Shown here in pieces: positions 11,138-23,195 of a DNA stretch of 64,000 bases. Below the pieces are notes generated by a model, which saw only the letters and a list, made by a program, of their open reading frames with translations, searched no databases and was not told the origin of the DNA. The stretch is from positions 3,410,001 to 3,474,000 of the forward strand of contig CM030714.1 of the NCBI GenBank assembly GCA_017979445.1, given 5' to 3'. A program made the translations under genes and the position numbers. This DNA comes from Akebia trifoliata. Its lineage: Eukaryota > Streptophyta > Magnoliopsida > Ranunculales > Lardizabalaceae. How positions within the stretch are numbered: position 1 is the stretch's first letter; each line of letters begins with the position of its first letter.

Positions 11138-11345
11138 TAATCTAATTTGTCTACATGGCATATTCAAAATACTCTCTTGATGTGGGATGTATTAGAATCA
11201 TAGATTTTCTTTCATCGGGATACACAATTATATAAATTTATCAGAATGTGCAGTTGTGTATCCCGATACAAAATCTATGATCCTAGCACATGCCACATCA
11301 GGAGAGTATTTTGAATATGCCATGTTGGGATGTCCAATAATCATT
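11138..11345. mobile_element. Family A MITE, copy 4
   Basis: It starts GAGTCATAATAATCTAATTT and ends ..CCAATAATCATTACTC. The arms carry GATGTGGGATGTATTAGAAT and the complement. The hairpin centre reads GGGATACACAATTATATAAA, then GTGCAGTTGTGTATCCCGAT. The flanks do not give an exact 9-bp duplication, so at least one flank has changed. Confidence 0.75.
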
Positions 11346-13116
11346 ACTCTCAATAATAGTTTGGTTTGAGTGTTTTTATATCACAATTTGTCCAACAGAT
11401 TTATGCCACGTGGAAAATAGAAGACCTCTACCTCAGCACTTTTTGGTTGACCTTCTCTCCTCTGTCTGTGTAGAGAACTTGTCCTCTTCAAGAAACTCTT
11501 ATTTTGAACTTTGTCCACGAGTGATCCATGCACCCTGCACATACCCCCAATCTGCTACTTGTCCTCATTTCGAGATTTTGGATTTATATATTTATTTTGG
11601 TTATTTATTTTTATTTCTAGGCATGGATGTGTTGGTCAGCACGTAGGAACTGTTTGCAAGCAAGTATAAAAATAGGTTAATCTCAAAAGAGATTTTACTT
11701 GTGGACACACCTTTTCTACAAAATATAAACACCAAAAGCAAATCATTGTGTGATTATTATTGTTGATTTTCGATATCTCCTTTACTATCTCTTTGATATT
11801 TTATTAGATGTTTCTCTACAAACATTTCATTTCATTCTTATGGCTTACCTAACATTCCACAACTTTCAAATCTAGAAGGAGTATTGTACGAGAGATTTGA
11901 TCGTGATCACAATTTGTCGTCTTTACAAGGGAAAAAAATAGTAAGATTTTGATTTTCGATGGAAAGAACATTTGATTTCTGTCATGATTATGAGCATCTT
12001 AGATCTTATCTTTTTTTTTTTCCTTATCATACAAAATCTTTAAAGAATATTTAGGACCATCCTTTGAAGATTTTGTTTAAAGTTGATCCTTGGGGGGCAT
12101 AATTGGTCTATTATTTCTATGTTTGCACACCACTAACACCGTAGGTATTTTCGATGTATTGGTAGAATTTGTATAATTTGTATATAGAGCCAATACAATG
12201 CCTTGGATTCAAATCTCAAAAAAGAGCTACTTGGGAAAAGGGCTATACGATAACCCAAAAATGAAGGATAAAGGATACTGACACAATGTACATCGGGTAC
12301 GTTAGTGGAAGGGACATCCAAAAGGAAAAATACCCACAAAATAAACCATCACCAACGTCGATTGCAGAACATGATAGTATGTTGTGACCTTAAAGAGATG
12401 GACTTAACTTTCTATAGCACTATCACCTATAGGTATTTTTGATGTATTTGTTGGGTATGAATCATTTTCATTTTCGATTTTTTTGGGTGTTTCCCAAGGC
12501 AAATGATCTATAGTTCCGTGAAGAGAGATACCATCTAATGAGCTTTTACACCTATAAAAAAAATTTAATTTTTTTTATCAAAATCGAAAATAATGCAGTT
12601 GAACAGCTAGGATCAAGTTGACTTCTGATTTTTTTATTTTTTGGGTCATTAAGAAATGAAATAGAAAAGGCAACATGAACAATTTGAAAGTTAAAAAGAA
12701 AAAAGAACAAAAACAGAAAACCATTATTTTTCTTTCTTAATAAAGAAGACAGAAATTGTATGGCACAATTGTGCCACAAATAACAATTGGATTAGCACAT
12801 TTTTATCAAACACAATTCAATTCAGCTAAGTTTAATGAACATAACGATAAATAATAAAATAAAAAACCAATCGCAAGAGCCAAATAACAGGAGGGGGACC
12901 GAGAGGATTTTGTAGTGGGGGTTACTCTGATGCTTCCATTCAAAAGAATTCTTCAGAGCACATGAATCATCTACAGAGTCAACAAAGGCCACAGGTTTGT
13001 AGTTGTTTTCACACCATCACTAATGCATGACGAACTGTCGGCAGATTTCAGCTTTGTATGCTTCTCACCTCATCAGCTTTGAGCTGACTTCACTAAAATC
13101 ATTTCAAAGCCTAAAA
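11346..13116. other. Intergenic region downstream of the receptor kinase gene, nothing recognised
   Basis: The short ORFs here (11410-11646, 12133-12339, 12552-12779) show no recognisable domain and no codon pattern like the neighbouring genes. The 3' untranslated part of the receptor kinase gene must begin just left of 13117, but no clear polyadenylation signal was picked. Confidence 0.4.
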
Positions 13117-16100
13117 TTATTTCCCTCTTGACCTCTTACTCAGGGGCTCCCTCTGTGTCATGCCTAAGAGATCCTGAACGATTTCAGACATGGGTGGACG
13201 AAATTCTGGTTCTTGCTGCAAAAGAGTCTCGAGGTTAGCTGACTTACTTTTATTAAATGATGATATGATAGAAGAAACAATAAACATCGTATATATTTGT
13301 TAGTGTTCTTTTTATAACCAAAATAACAAGATCCAAGAAATATTTGAAACTCAGACCATCCCAGTAATATATGTGTGTTTGTGGCAAAGATCTTATGTGG
13401 AAGTGGGTCCCACCGAGATGCAAAGGTATAGGGTTGCAACTTGGGCGGGCCAAAACCAAACCTGATGGGTTCAACCCAACCTTGGGTCAGGTGTGGGCAC
13501 AATTAGCTAGGGCTCGGTCCCGGGTTTGGGCAAAAAAAAATTTGACCGAACCAAACGGGGTTGGGTTTGGGCATAAGACATTAGGTCGCCCAAATCCGAA
13601 CTTAATATGGTTATAATTTAAAAATATTTTTAAATATCTTTGTTTATTTCTCATTCACAATTCGCATATCAAACTTTTGTTAATCATCATCATCTTTTTC
13701 TTAATATTTGCTTATAGTTTCATGTTTGTGAACTTTGAAATATATTTTTAGACAAATAATTGTAAACTTTATATTTTTTTACAAACCACTTATCTTTAAA
13801 TAAGTCATAATCATTTCTCAATTATCTAATATTATTGAGGAATGAGCCAGCCTGACAAACCCAATCAACATGACTTGGGTTGGGTTGGGTTGAGCATTTC
13901 ATGCCCGAGGTCGGGTTGGGCACTGGCATGGGCTGATATTTGTCAAGTGTGGGTTGGGCGCAGGCTGATCCTAAACCCGGCCGAGTTGCAGCTCTACAAA
14001 GGTGCACTAGTGTGCCACAACCAAATCATCCTTATTTATACCTGATACTACCATATAGTTTCTCTAATGGTTAGGTAGGGCTAATCTGTCATCCCTATAA
14101 AATATTCGTCAATGGGGGACTTGTGCCTTTTGCAAGTGCCGACATGTTATAGATTGAAACTAGTTCTAGGATATTCTTTTGGATGTTTGACAAAGTTCTT
14201 TTCATATCAAACCATGCAAGTGAATTGGGTTTGTCAAGCTTGCCGTGTACAACATCCACATCCATCTAAGAGATTCTGAACCCAAAGATGTGCTACTTTA
14301 GTCGAAGATCTAACTAAGATATGTGCATTGAATCAGAAATGAAGGCTGCAAAGAAACTCACCTGAACACATAGGGAAATAATGTCAGCAAACCGTGATAA
14401 TGATTTAGCAGGATAAGCTCCATTGAGGGAAGGATCAACCATCCTTGACAATGCATCGATGTCATGAAGCTGAGGAATAGCCCATCTCACCAAAAATTGT
14501 TCTCCTCGAGGTCGTAACCTACAAATAGTTTTTCAAGAACAAAATTAGTTGTAAAATAAGCCATCATTATACCCAAATCGGTTAAATGCAGCACTTACCT
14601 GTCGTAGGACTTTCGCCCTGTAAGGAGTTCTAACATTACAACTCCAAAGCTGTAAACATCACTCTGATAAGTATAAGTTCCTGTCTCAAATTCTGGAGCA
14701 CCATAACCGTAAGCCGAGAGGAGTTGTCCTGACAACTGAAAGTAAACATACCAATGTCAGTATCCATTGTTTTTAATTAGAAAAAAAAACAGGAATTTAG
14801 AGTTGAGATAGATGTAATTTTGTGGGCAAGTTTCAACTCAAAACTAGGACTTTAAGTCAGACTCAACTTGATTTGGGGTACGCACACATTTCAGTTGCAG
14901 GATGTTCCGGGAAAAATAATTATCAGTAGAAAATGAATTTCCATGCAATCAAACCGACCCTAAAAGTGTTTATGTAGACAATGGAGGAAAACCAAAATAG
15001 AAGCACACTATAACTAATCCGATCCTAAAATTTATCCTAATCTTCAAAAGAACATGATTTGGCCTGTCACAATACACCTATTATAATGCATCCGATCCAA
15101 TACACTATTAGGTGAACATCCCAAACATGTGTACTAAGGAAGGTGCAAGCTAACTTAGTTGGTAAAGTCTATAGGTGTTGATAACTTGATATCACAAACC
15201 AAGGTTCAAGACCTATCCTCTCAAAAGTTACTGATCTCATTAAAACAGGTTTATCCAAGTGGAAGCACAAAAAAATTAGCTTATAAAAAAAAATTGTAGT
15301 AATAATAACCACCAGAATTGCAGATTTTAGAAGATTGAATTACCTGACTAACAGAACCAGATGATACTAGAGGAGCCAAACCACAATCAGAGACACGTAC
15401 TGCAAGCTCATCGTCAAGTAGAACATTGACAGCCTTGAAGTTACGGTGTACAGCAGCTGGTTGACAGTCCTCGTGCAGATACCTTCGTCACAAAAACAAA
15501 TAAACAAGATTTAACTAACCAAATGATCACATTGCCTCTAGAGGAATACCCATGTAAGGACAGAAGTACCGGTAGAACATGTACTCCCGGATGTCCATGG
15601 ATAAGGGGATTGGGAGCTCTCTATTTAATGTTCCAATCTATGAGATCACCTATGCCAAAATTCAAATTGAAAAGATAATCCTAATCGACTTGGACTTCTC
15701 TTTTTTGCTCATTACAACTTTCACTATGGTGATTGCCATCATTTATTGGCCTAGAAGATCTCTGCACGTGCCCGAGGATTAGTCAGCCACTCTAAGAGGC
15801 CCGGACAACTCGGTTACAAGAAAAAATAGAGAAGACAGCTTGCCTCCCATTTTAATACATTTCCTATGCCTTCTACACACATGCAATGTACCCTTATCAT
15901 ATCAGAACATCTACGAACAAGATAAAAGTGATCCAAAGATCATTTGAATGTAAACTGGATGATGTACTTACGCCAAAGCTCTTGCAGCTCCAAGGGCTAT
16001 CCTGACACGGGCATTCCATGAAAGCTTCTTATTGAGTTCTTCATCAGCATGGAGTGCATCTTGGAGATTCCCATTATTACAGTACTCATAGATAAGTAGC

Positions 16101-19100
16101 CGTTGCCCATGCTCCGCACAATAACCCACAAGCTCAATAATATTAGCATGTTGCAGTTTAGAGATACTCGACACCAGCTCAAAAAACTCTTCTTCACTTT
16201 GCTGCCTGGAAACTGAATTGTCCAGTTTTTTGACTGCCAGTAACTAAATAAAAGTAAAAGAATAGAAGTCAGCATTTGAAGCCATTCTATGCACACATAA
16301 GAAACATGCACACAACACAGAAGCAAATACGAGTAAGTGAGGGATTGACAAACCATGTCCAATAAGAGCACAAGGACGCCACGTGCATACCAGGACAGAT
16401 TTGTTCAAAGAAGGGATGTTGCAGTTATACAATTAGATTTACTTGAGGTATTACAGTGATTATAACAACCAATGAAACTGAAAACAAAAAGAAGGGAAAC
16501 CGTACTTAGGTTTGGCATCTTGAAGGCTCTAACAGAGAAAACCATGCCCTACTCTAAGATCTGGTACCAACATATGGCACCAAGATGGTATGGTGGAAAG
16601 GTTTGTCTAAGATGCCTCCACCATTCTCGTCTCAATTGTTCCTATTAAAGGGTTACTTCAAAACTTCAGACTTCATAAGATCCTTAACATTTAGTGATTG
16701 TTGTTGTTTTATTTTATTTTATTGTTTTTTAAGTAATGTCTGAATAAAAGGTTATGACTTACGAGCTCTTAGGGTCCTTGTTTGAGAGGGTAACATAAGT
16801 AGGTTGTATCGGATAAAGGTTGATACATAATTTATCTGCATAAATCAGGAAGCATGGGATATAGGTCAATATTGTGATACATTATGCGAATGGCTTTTCC
16901 ACTAACCTGATCCTCATAATTTGACTGTTTTGGACAAGATTTCAATATATGCGTTACTTTTGTTGGTTGGTTTGCAGCAACAACAACAAGAAGAAGACCA
17001 GTTTTCTTCATATAGAGAAGACCAGATAATGAGACTAAATATTAGTCTAACCTAATAAGATAGTCTCAAAACCAAATGAACATTACCTTTCCATCAGGGA
17101 GCTCCGCCTTGTAAACACTTCCCAGCATACCACCTCCAATAAAATTTTCTTGAGAAAAGCTGTTTGTATATTGCTGAAGAGATGCGATGGTGAAAGACCT
17201 CACAGAAGTAGGAGGATTCAGACTTTTGGCAGAAGGCTGTCCTACAGTTACTTTGGTAGGCACGATCGGATTTACGATAACTTTCTCAACAGGAGGAGGA
17301 GGGGGTGGGGGTGAGGTTGGGGGAGGGGGAGGAGGAGGAGGGGGTGGGGGAGGTTCCATTAATATCATTCCTCCTATATCTATCTCATGCTCCTTTTGCT
17401 TTGAAATCAAGCCCATTTGTTTCATTTCCGTCTCCTGTTTGTCCTTCAGTTTCGGAATTGCACCAGGTGTTCTAATTTCTATCTCATGTTCATCCTTTGG
17501 TCTCACAACTGCCTCTTTTGGAACTGTTCAGACAAAATCTTCAATAAGCCATTTATTAAAGCAAAATGAAATCTTTTAACAAAATAAAATAATTTACCTT
17601 TATCAATTTGATTGTTTGGTTGAACTGAGGACTCACTGCTATTAGCCTTCTCTTTGGGGCTTTTAAGTGCACTCATTTCCTGTCTCTTGGGGATTCCATC
17701 AGCCACTTGCCTTTCTTTGCAACATCTCGACATAAAAAGCACAGTTCCTAATGCAATTATAATAAAAACTAACACCCCCGCAATTGAAATCCAAACAACC
17801 CTTTTAGTTGTCCAAAATTTTTTTGTTCTTGCAGGATTTAGACCTTCAGATGCAGATGGTCCTTTTGCCTGTTTCCCGGGTGTTTCTTCAGAAGTTGGTG
17901 GTGCCCCAGAATGAGGTGGAGATGGAGGTGGAGGTGGGAGTGGGGGTGGCAGTGGGGTTGATGGAGCAATAACAGTAGTGTTGAATAGGTTTCCATTATT
18001 TCTGCACAGTACATCCGCAGTTGCCAAAGGTCAAAAGAAAGCAACTATTAATGGACCAACATTCATTTCCCGTCTTAAAAACTTGTACCGAGTACAAAAT
18101 ATGACAAACAAATTTAAATTTGAGTGCCAAAGCTAATGTATCACAAAAAAGAATTAAATAGTGTGAACAGTTCAAAGTTTCTACCAAAATGGTGTGCAGG
18201 AAAACCATCCCACAATTGTTGGACAGAGTACCAAGAAAATGGATTAATTTATCTTGGTCTCATCCCACTGCAAATAATAAGATTGTTCAGGTCAGATGTA
18301 ATGTGATTGGTTGTCCCAGAGTCAGGATACCAATTTGGATCAATTTAAGTAGAGGATTGACAAATCATAGTAGTGAGGCAGCCAGGTTATCTCCTTGATA
18401 AGCATGATCAAACCTACGATAGCATATTATTGCAGAATGCCTACCCCTGACAAAAAAAGTGGCTCAGTGTGTTTCAGTAGTCCATGTACATCTATTTCTC
18501 TATATATTAGCTTTCAGTACATTCTAAATCATATACTTCGATATAAACATGATTGTAAAGGGTATCCTTGTACATCAAATTTCTCTATATATTAGCTTTC
18601 AATACATTCTAAATCATATACTTCGATATAAACATGATTGTAAAGGGCATCCTTGTAAATACTGATGTACATGTTTGACAGTAACAAATACCAGTTTCTA
18701 TATTATGATGGTATTATTTTCCTATTAGATCCCTGAACCTAAGAAACAAGCATCATGTATAAAAAGAAAGAAAGAAAATTATTTTAATATTCTTTATATT
18801 TTATTTATATAAATTTTAGATCTTTCTGCTAATCTAAACACTTCCCTTCCGTGTCTTATGTGCTAATCAATGGAGAAACCCCTGGACACTCAAGTGGGTC
18901 AAATTTTACAGGGTTTCCATATCTGAAACCATAATCTTTTCATATTTAAAAGTAATATATTTCAATGATCAAGTAAGCCCAGCAAGTGTATTCCGAAACT
19001 CTTACTTGAAATTTGGAATACTCAACAGCTTCTCAGGTATAGGTCCAGAGAACAGGTTATTAACTATATTCCTGTCAAAAAAGAAAACAATACAATTCAT

Positions 19101-21606
19101 AAGAAAAACAAATGCAGATAAAAGTCCCTATTATATCCCACATTGAAAGTAATACCAAAACACTAAAACCATCTAAATTATATGAATTTAGTTCAAAGTT
19201 AAATCACAAAGTGGAAGAAAAGATTACAAATCTCTCAGAGGAAGATCCTGCAAAATATCAAGAGTCCCAGATAGTTGATTATCCTGCAAGTGCCTACAAA
19301 CAAAGAAGTTCAATGAATTTAAAAAGATTGATGATATGAAGAAAAAAGCACACCTGTAAAGATAATTACTCACAAGGTGGTCAGAGATGACAAGTTTTCC
19401 AAAGAGTTTGGCAGCTGCCCACTCAAATTGTTACCGGACAAATCCCTGCAAAAGGATAAATGATTCCATATCAACCGTTGAGAACCTACAAATGGAATAT
19501 GAAAAGAAAATAATTGTGAAAATTAAACAGGACCCTTACAAATTGATCAGGCCCGTAAGGGCCAGGAAGGAATCTGGTATTTCTCCACTTAAAAGATTAT
19601 TGTTGAGTGACCTGAGAGAAAAAAAAAAAAAAAAAAAAAAAACAGCAAAGACTTCAAAAAAAAAAAAAACCAATAATAAAAACCATAAGAGCTCCAACAC
19701 TAGGCCTCAAGATAAACAAAACATAAATACAAACTTACATATCCGTCAATTGAGTTAGTGAGGACAAAGAAACTGGGATGCTTCCCATGAACTGGTTAGC
19801 TGAAAGAAAACTGCCACAGGTGAAGAAAATCATATGTTTCATATAAGACGGTGTGCTTAAGAACCATATAGAAGTTCATGATCAAGCACACAAGCAACAT
19901 AAAGCTGATATGAGTGAACCAGTTTACTATATAAATGCATCATAATAGAATGGTCAAGAACAAAACATACAAGTTCTTCAAGGTAACGGGTAGATTGGAT
20001 GGAATACTCCCCCCAATGTTGTTGTTGCTCAGATCTCTGCCTCAAAAATAGCACCAAAACATAAATGAAGGTATTCAAATAGACATATTAAACATAGTTG
20101 AACAATGGAAAAGAATTCAGAATTTTTTTGGCACAAGGTCTTAAATTTTCATGATTTGGTGAACACTTCCCAATATATTCATTTTTCCCCAAGTACCAAC
20201 ATCGAAAGGAACCGACATTTCTTTTTTGCAATATTTCCATAGAAATCTCCATTCATTGCACAAATTTCTTATGTAAAATTTCGAATTGGATTAGCTCCTC
20301 AAGTTTACATCAATAGATTCAAAATTTAGGTAAATATAGCATTTGAACCCCGTAAAACCATCCAAACTGTATTGTTTCTTCTTTTTTTATTTCTACATAA
20401 TTTAGAAGAATACTAGAATAATTACATTCTCAGTAGTTGACAACATTAGTATTTTATTACTAAAATTTAAAAAACAGATGAAGATGTATGAACTTAATAA
20501 TGTATAATCAGAACAATACAAAATGTGTCTAAAAAAAGTGAGATTGTTTTTGTACTTCAACAGCTTAAGTTGCACTTTCATGCTTGTTTTGTTGTTTACA
20601 AAATTTCAATGAAAAACTTATCAATATTTCCAGTGTTTCCTAATAAAAATTCAATTTTCTACTCTAGGTCACATTCTACCTCCTGAGAACTCAAAATATA
20701 TCTTGAAAAAGAAATTTAATACCTTGGTGGGGAGGGGGGGAATGAATTTTGATGCTTGGTCCAATTGTCCTTCCACATGGCACACCACATACTAAGGGGG
20801 AGCATTCAACTTATTCGATGCTCACTAGACAGACGACCCAAAATCAGACAAATTATGATGATCCCAAACCATCCAATAGAACTGATTTTAGGTTAGAAAA
20901 TCTCCTATATGGGTCCTTTCAATTGAACTGTGCACCATGTGGATGGTGGGTCTATCAGAGACTTACAATGAAATTTGCATGATTAGCCAAATAACAAATC
21001 ATAAATAAATAAATAAAATGATATAAAAATAACACTTACAATGCGGTTATTGAAGAAAAGTATTGTAAATTATTGCCAAGTTCTCCTCCCAAATTCGCAG
21101 CATTAATGATTCTGTCAAACAAAAATGCTATTAGTAAAATCGAATTCAACATTTAATTTGGGAATTTTGAATTTTATATGACAAGGGATTTGGGAAATAT
21201 TTCCATACATTCCGGTTATGTTTGAACCAACACATTGAACACCTTGCCAAGCCTCTGTACATGGGTCTCCTCCATTAGGAATCCATCCCGGAAGGGGAGG
21301 ATTGGCCAGCGCAACAAATAAGTTATTTATTGCAAAAACTGACAATTTCCAACCACATCAAAAAATTCAGCTCACACAAGTGAATTACAACACCACAAAT
21401 ACTTAAGAATTTTCAAAAACTGTAATATATACAGTCAAAAACAAACACACAGACACACACACATCTTTACCGTCTTCTGGGTTAGTGTATCCATGGGAAA
21501 ATGTTGCAGTAAAGATCATAATCAAACCCATGACGATCTGTATGTAGATCTCCCAATTCAAGTAATTCCTGGATGATCTCACCCTACTCACACCCTGAAA
21601 ACTCAT
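13117..21606 (-). CDS. SRF3: STRUBBELIG-RECEPTOR FAMILY (SRF1/SRF3 clade) LRR receptor-like kinase, complete, 16 exons, 798 aa
   Basis: A plasma-membrane receptor-like protein of LRR-V type, a family involved in tissue morphogenesis and cell-wall or immune signalling. Exons (minus): 21471-21606, 21209-21338, 21040-21111, 19971-20036, 19739-19810, 19540-19611, 19374-19445, 19228-19293, 19006-19071, 17598-18001, 17087-17523, 15972-16243, 15344-15482, 14599-14735, 14362-14518, 13117-13215. The sum is 2397 bp with frame kept at every join. Domains: signal/hydrophobic segment about 21-41; SUB domain with [20 protein letters not shown]; LRRs about 85-250, mostly one 66- or 72-bp exon each; proline-rich extracellular stem; membrane helix about 320-342; cytoplasmic polyproline tract about 443-463; kinase-like domain from about 505. 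The glycine loop reads [10 protein letters not shown] and the lysine AVKK is present, but the catalytic loop is VHRNFK (no HRD aspartate) and the DFG motif is DCG, so it is probably catalytically dead, as known for SUB. The family is certain; the paralogue number is a best guess. Confidence 0.93.
13429..13996. mobile_element. Non-autonomous hAT-type element (568 bp) in the last SRF intron
   Basis: The terminal repeats are TAGGGTTGCAACTTGGGCGG at the left and the complement of TAGAGCTGCAACTCGGCCGG at the right. The flanking 8-mers are CAAAGGTA (13421-13428) and CAAAGGTG (13997-14004), 7 of 8 identical, as expected for hAT 8-bp duplications. The subterminal regions are rich in GGGTTGGGTTGG-type repeats; the middle is AT-rich. 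No transposase ORF is present. Confidence 0.82.
15140..15298 (+). mobile_element. tRNA-derived SINE in an SRF intron
   Basis: An A-box-like TAACTTAGTTGGTAAAG (about 15151-15167) and a B-box-like GGTTCAAGACC (about 15203) are spaced as in a tRNA promoter. An unrelated body and an A-rich 3' tail (AAAAAAAAATTG near 15290) follow. It cannot be a tRNA gene: there is no acceptor pairing or anticodon arm. Flanking duplications were not resolved. Confidence 0.6.
18490..18660. repeat. Tandem duplication of about 85 bp in an SRF intron
   Basis: ATTTCTCTATATATTAGCTT starts a unit at 18494 and again at 18579. The two units are nearly identical through ATTGTAAAGGGYATCCTTGT. The duplication looks recent and is confined to the intron between exons 9 and 10. 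Confidence 0.85.
20037..21039. other. 1-kb SRF intron 3, nothing else recognised
   Basis: AT-rich intron between two LRR exons. No insertion with clear ends was seen. A short GGGGAGGGGGGG run lies near 20729. Confidence 0.5.
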
Positions 21607-22260
21607 TATAACTTGAATCTAGAACAAAACTGGAGAAAATCTAACCAAACGAAACTCCTGAATCTGAAAAACCAAAGAGAAACATGTAAGAGATCTCAAT
21701 TACGTCACAGTAAATCATCACTTTCTTTATCTACAACAACAAAACTCTCCAAAACAAAATCAAACTAAAGGACACCGAAGATTCAGAACTAAACCAACTG
21801 AAATAAGCAGAAAACTAACTTCACGAACCCTAAAAGCTTCAAAACATGCATTCAAACAGAACTCTCAAGTGAAAAACGCCATTGAACCTGAAAAAGGTTT
21901 TAGCCAAAATTTACAAGAAGAGATCTCCCTAAATTATGAACATTTTAGCGAAAATTTACATTAAACTTAGAAGCTAAGATTCAATGAATCTTAGTAAACT
22001 AAGAACAGAAACATAATTATAAAGAATTTTTCTTCGAATTTCAATAAATATTTAATTAAAAAGAAAAAAGAAAAAAAGAAAAAGAAAAAAAAAAGGAGAA
22101 ATTGGAAACCCTAACCTAACGGAGAAGTGGAGAGAGACGAGGCCAAGCGTACAATGTTTACAGAGATACCAGAGTGCTGTCTTTAGCTCTCTCTCTCTCT
22201 CTTAAGAACATGATGAGTGAGATTGTAAGAGAGAATGTGAAAGAGAGAGACTGGGCCGAA
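21607..22260 (-). promoter_or_regulatory. SRF 5' leader and promoter region with a (CT)n tract
   Basis: Sequence upstream of the SRF start codon. A clean (CT)n run at about 22187-22202 reads as (GA)n on the gene's strand, a common feature near plant transcription starts. The AG-rich block 22055-22095 may lie in the leader. A 5' leader intron is possible; transcript data would be needed to place the start. Confidence 0.35.
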
Positions 22261-22329
22261 ACTTCCTACTTGACGCTGCCAGATTTTTCAACGGTAAACA
22301 GTTGCACAGATGTTTACAATGGGCTTTTC

Positions 22330-22560
22330 GTCATACTCGGCCCATCTAAACCTATTAAGATTACTGTCAAATGGATCGAATCAGACCCGAATCTGATCTG
22401 TTCCAATCCGATTTGATTACCTATTGCATGGTTTTTGGGTCAACTATTTGAGATATGAAGAACTTTATTTATATTTTGTATAGCATATCGTATTTGATCC
22501 AATCCAAGCTCAATCTAGTTATTATCAGATCCACTAAAACTCGATCTAACAACGGTCTGA
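22330..22560. repeat. Degenerate GGATCGAATC-rich repeat, hAT-like
   Basis: It contains CTGTCAAATGGATCGAATCA, ATCTGATCTGTTCCAATCCG and the inverted CGGTCTGATCCAATTC. It is the same family as the remnants at 9225, 48050 and 54030. The ends are not resolved. Confidence 0.4.
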
Positions 22561-22745
22561 TCCAATTCCTAACGGTTTTGGATTCTCCATTTACAACCCT
22601 TTTCTACACTATAAGTGAAGCCCACTCCATTGGTTCATCCTTGTTAAACATCCTCAAACCATCTCAATCATTTTTCTTATAGTTGGTTACTTATTGGAGT
22701 TTTATATTCATATATTTTCTTCAACATTACGTTTAATCCAGTGAC

Positions 22746-22975
22746 AGTTTTTTTCTTATAGTGGGTATCCCCACCCTTCAAGAGAGATTAATCTCATGGT
22801 CACACACACACACCGCCCCCTCGGATAGTCCTACGTACAACTGGTTGAGTCGAGGGTCAACTGGATCATATAGAGTGGCCCCAAGAAATTCATTGCTTTG
22901 TAGGGTTTCGAATACTTGACCTACCCTTCCTGAGGATCTTATTGAGACTTGACTTGCCATTAGGCATGGGATTTC
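22746..22975 (-). mobile_element. tRNA-derived SINE, family S1, copy 1
   Basis: On the minus strand it starts near CCTAATGGCAAG (A-box region) and continues with AGGTCAAGTATTCGAAACCC (B-box region). The body shares ACCCTCGACTCAA and GTAGGACTATCCGAGGGG with the copy at 32582. The 3' end is A-rich (ACTATAAGAAAAAAA). It was most likely made by reverse transcription of an RNA polymerase III transcript. Confidence 0.75.
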
Positions 22976-22990
22976 AATCTATTAACATAA

Positions 22991-23186
22991 GAGTCATGAT
23001 TTTCTGACTCCCCTAAGATGGCATGGGCTAGAACTATAGTTTTTCCCTTTGGGATACACAACTGTACACCCCCATTAATATGTGTAGTTGTGTATCCCAA
23101 AGAAAAGAATCTATGGTTCTAGCACATGCCATGTGAGGGGGTGTATGGGGCGTGTGTTAGAGGAGGGTTTCAAAAAATCATTATTC
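22991..23186. mobile_element. Family A MITE, copy 5 (196 bp, perfect 9-bp duplication TTAACATAA)
   Basis: TTAACATAA occurs at 22982-22990 and 23187-23195. The ends are GAGTCATGATTTTCTGACTC and the complement of GAATAATGATTTTTTGAAAC. The long inverted arms hold GGGATACACAACTGTACA and GTGTAGTTGTGTATCCC. This is one of the cleanest copies and fixes the ends of the family. Confidence 0.9.
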
Positions 23187-23195
23187 TTAACATAA

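Noticed and set aside
5836..11345. CRISPR-like array, because of regularly spaced palindromes
   Set aside because: The repeats are foldback transposons of different families with target duplications, in a plant nuclear genome.
17187..17579. 130-codon plus-strand ORF rich in glycine
   Set aside because: It is the complement of the polyproline exon of the SRF gene, which is supported by splice sites and homology.
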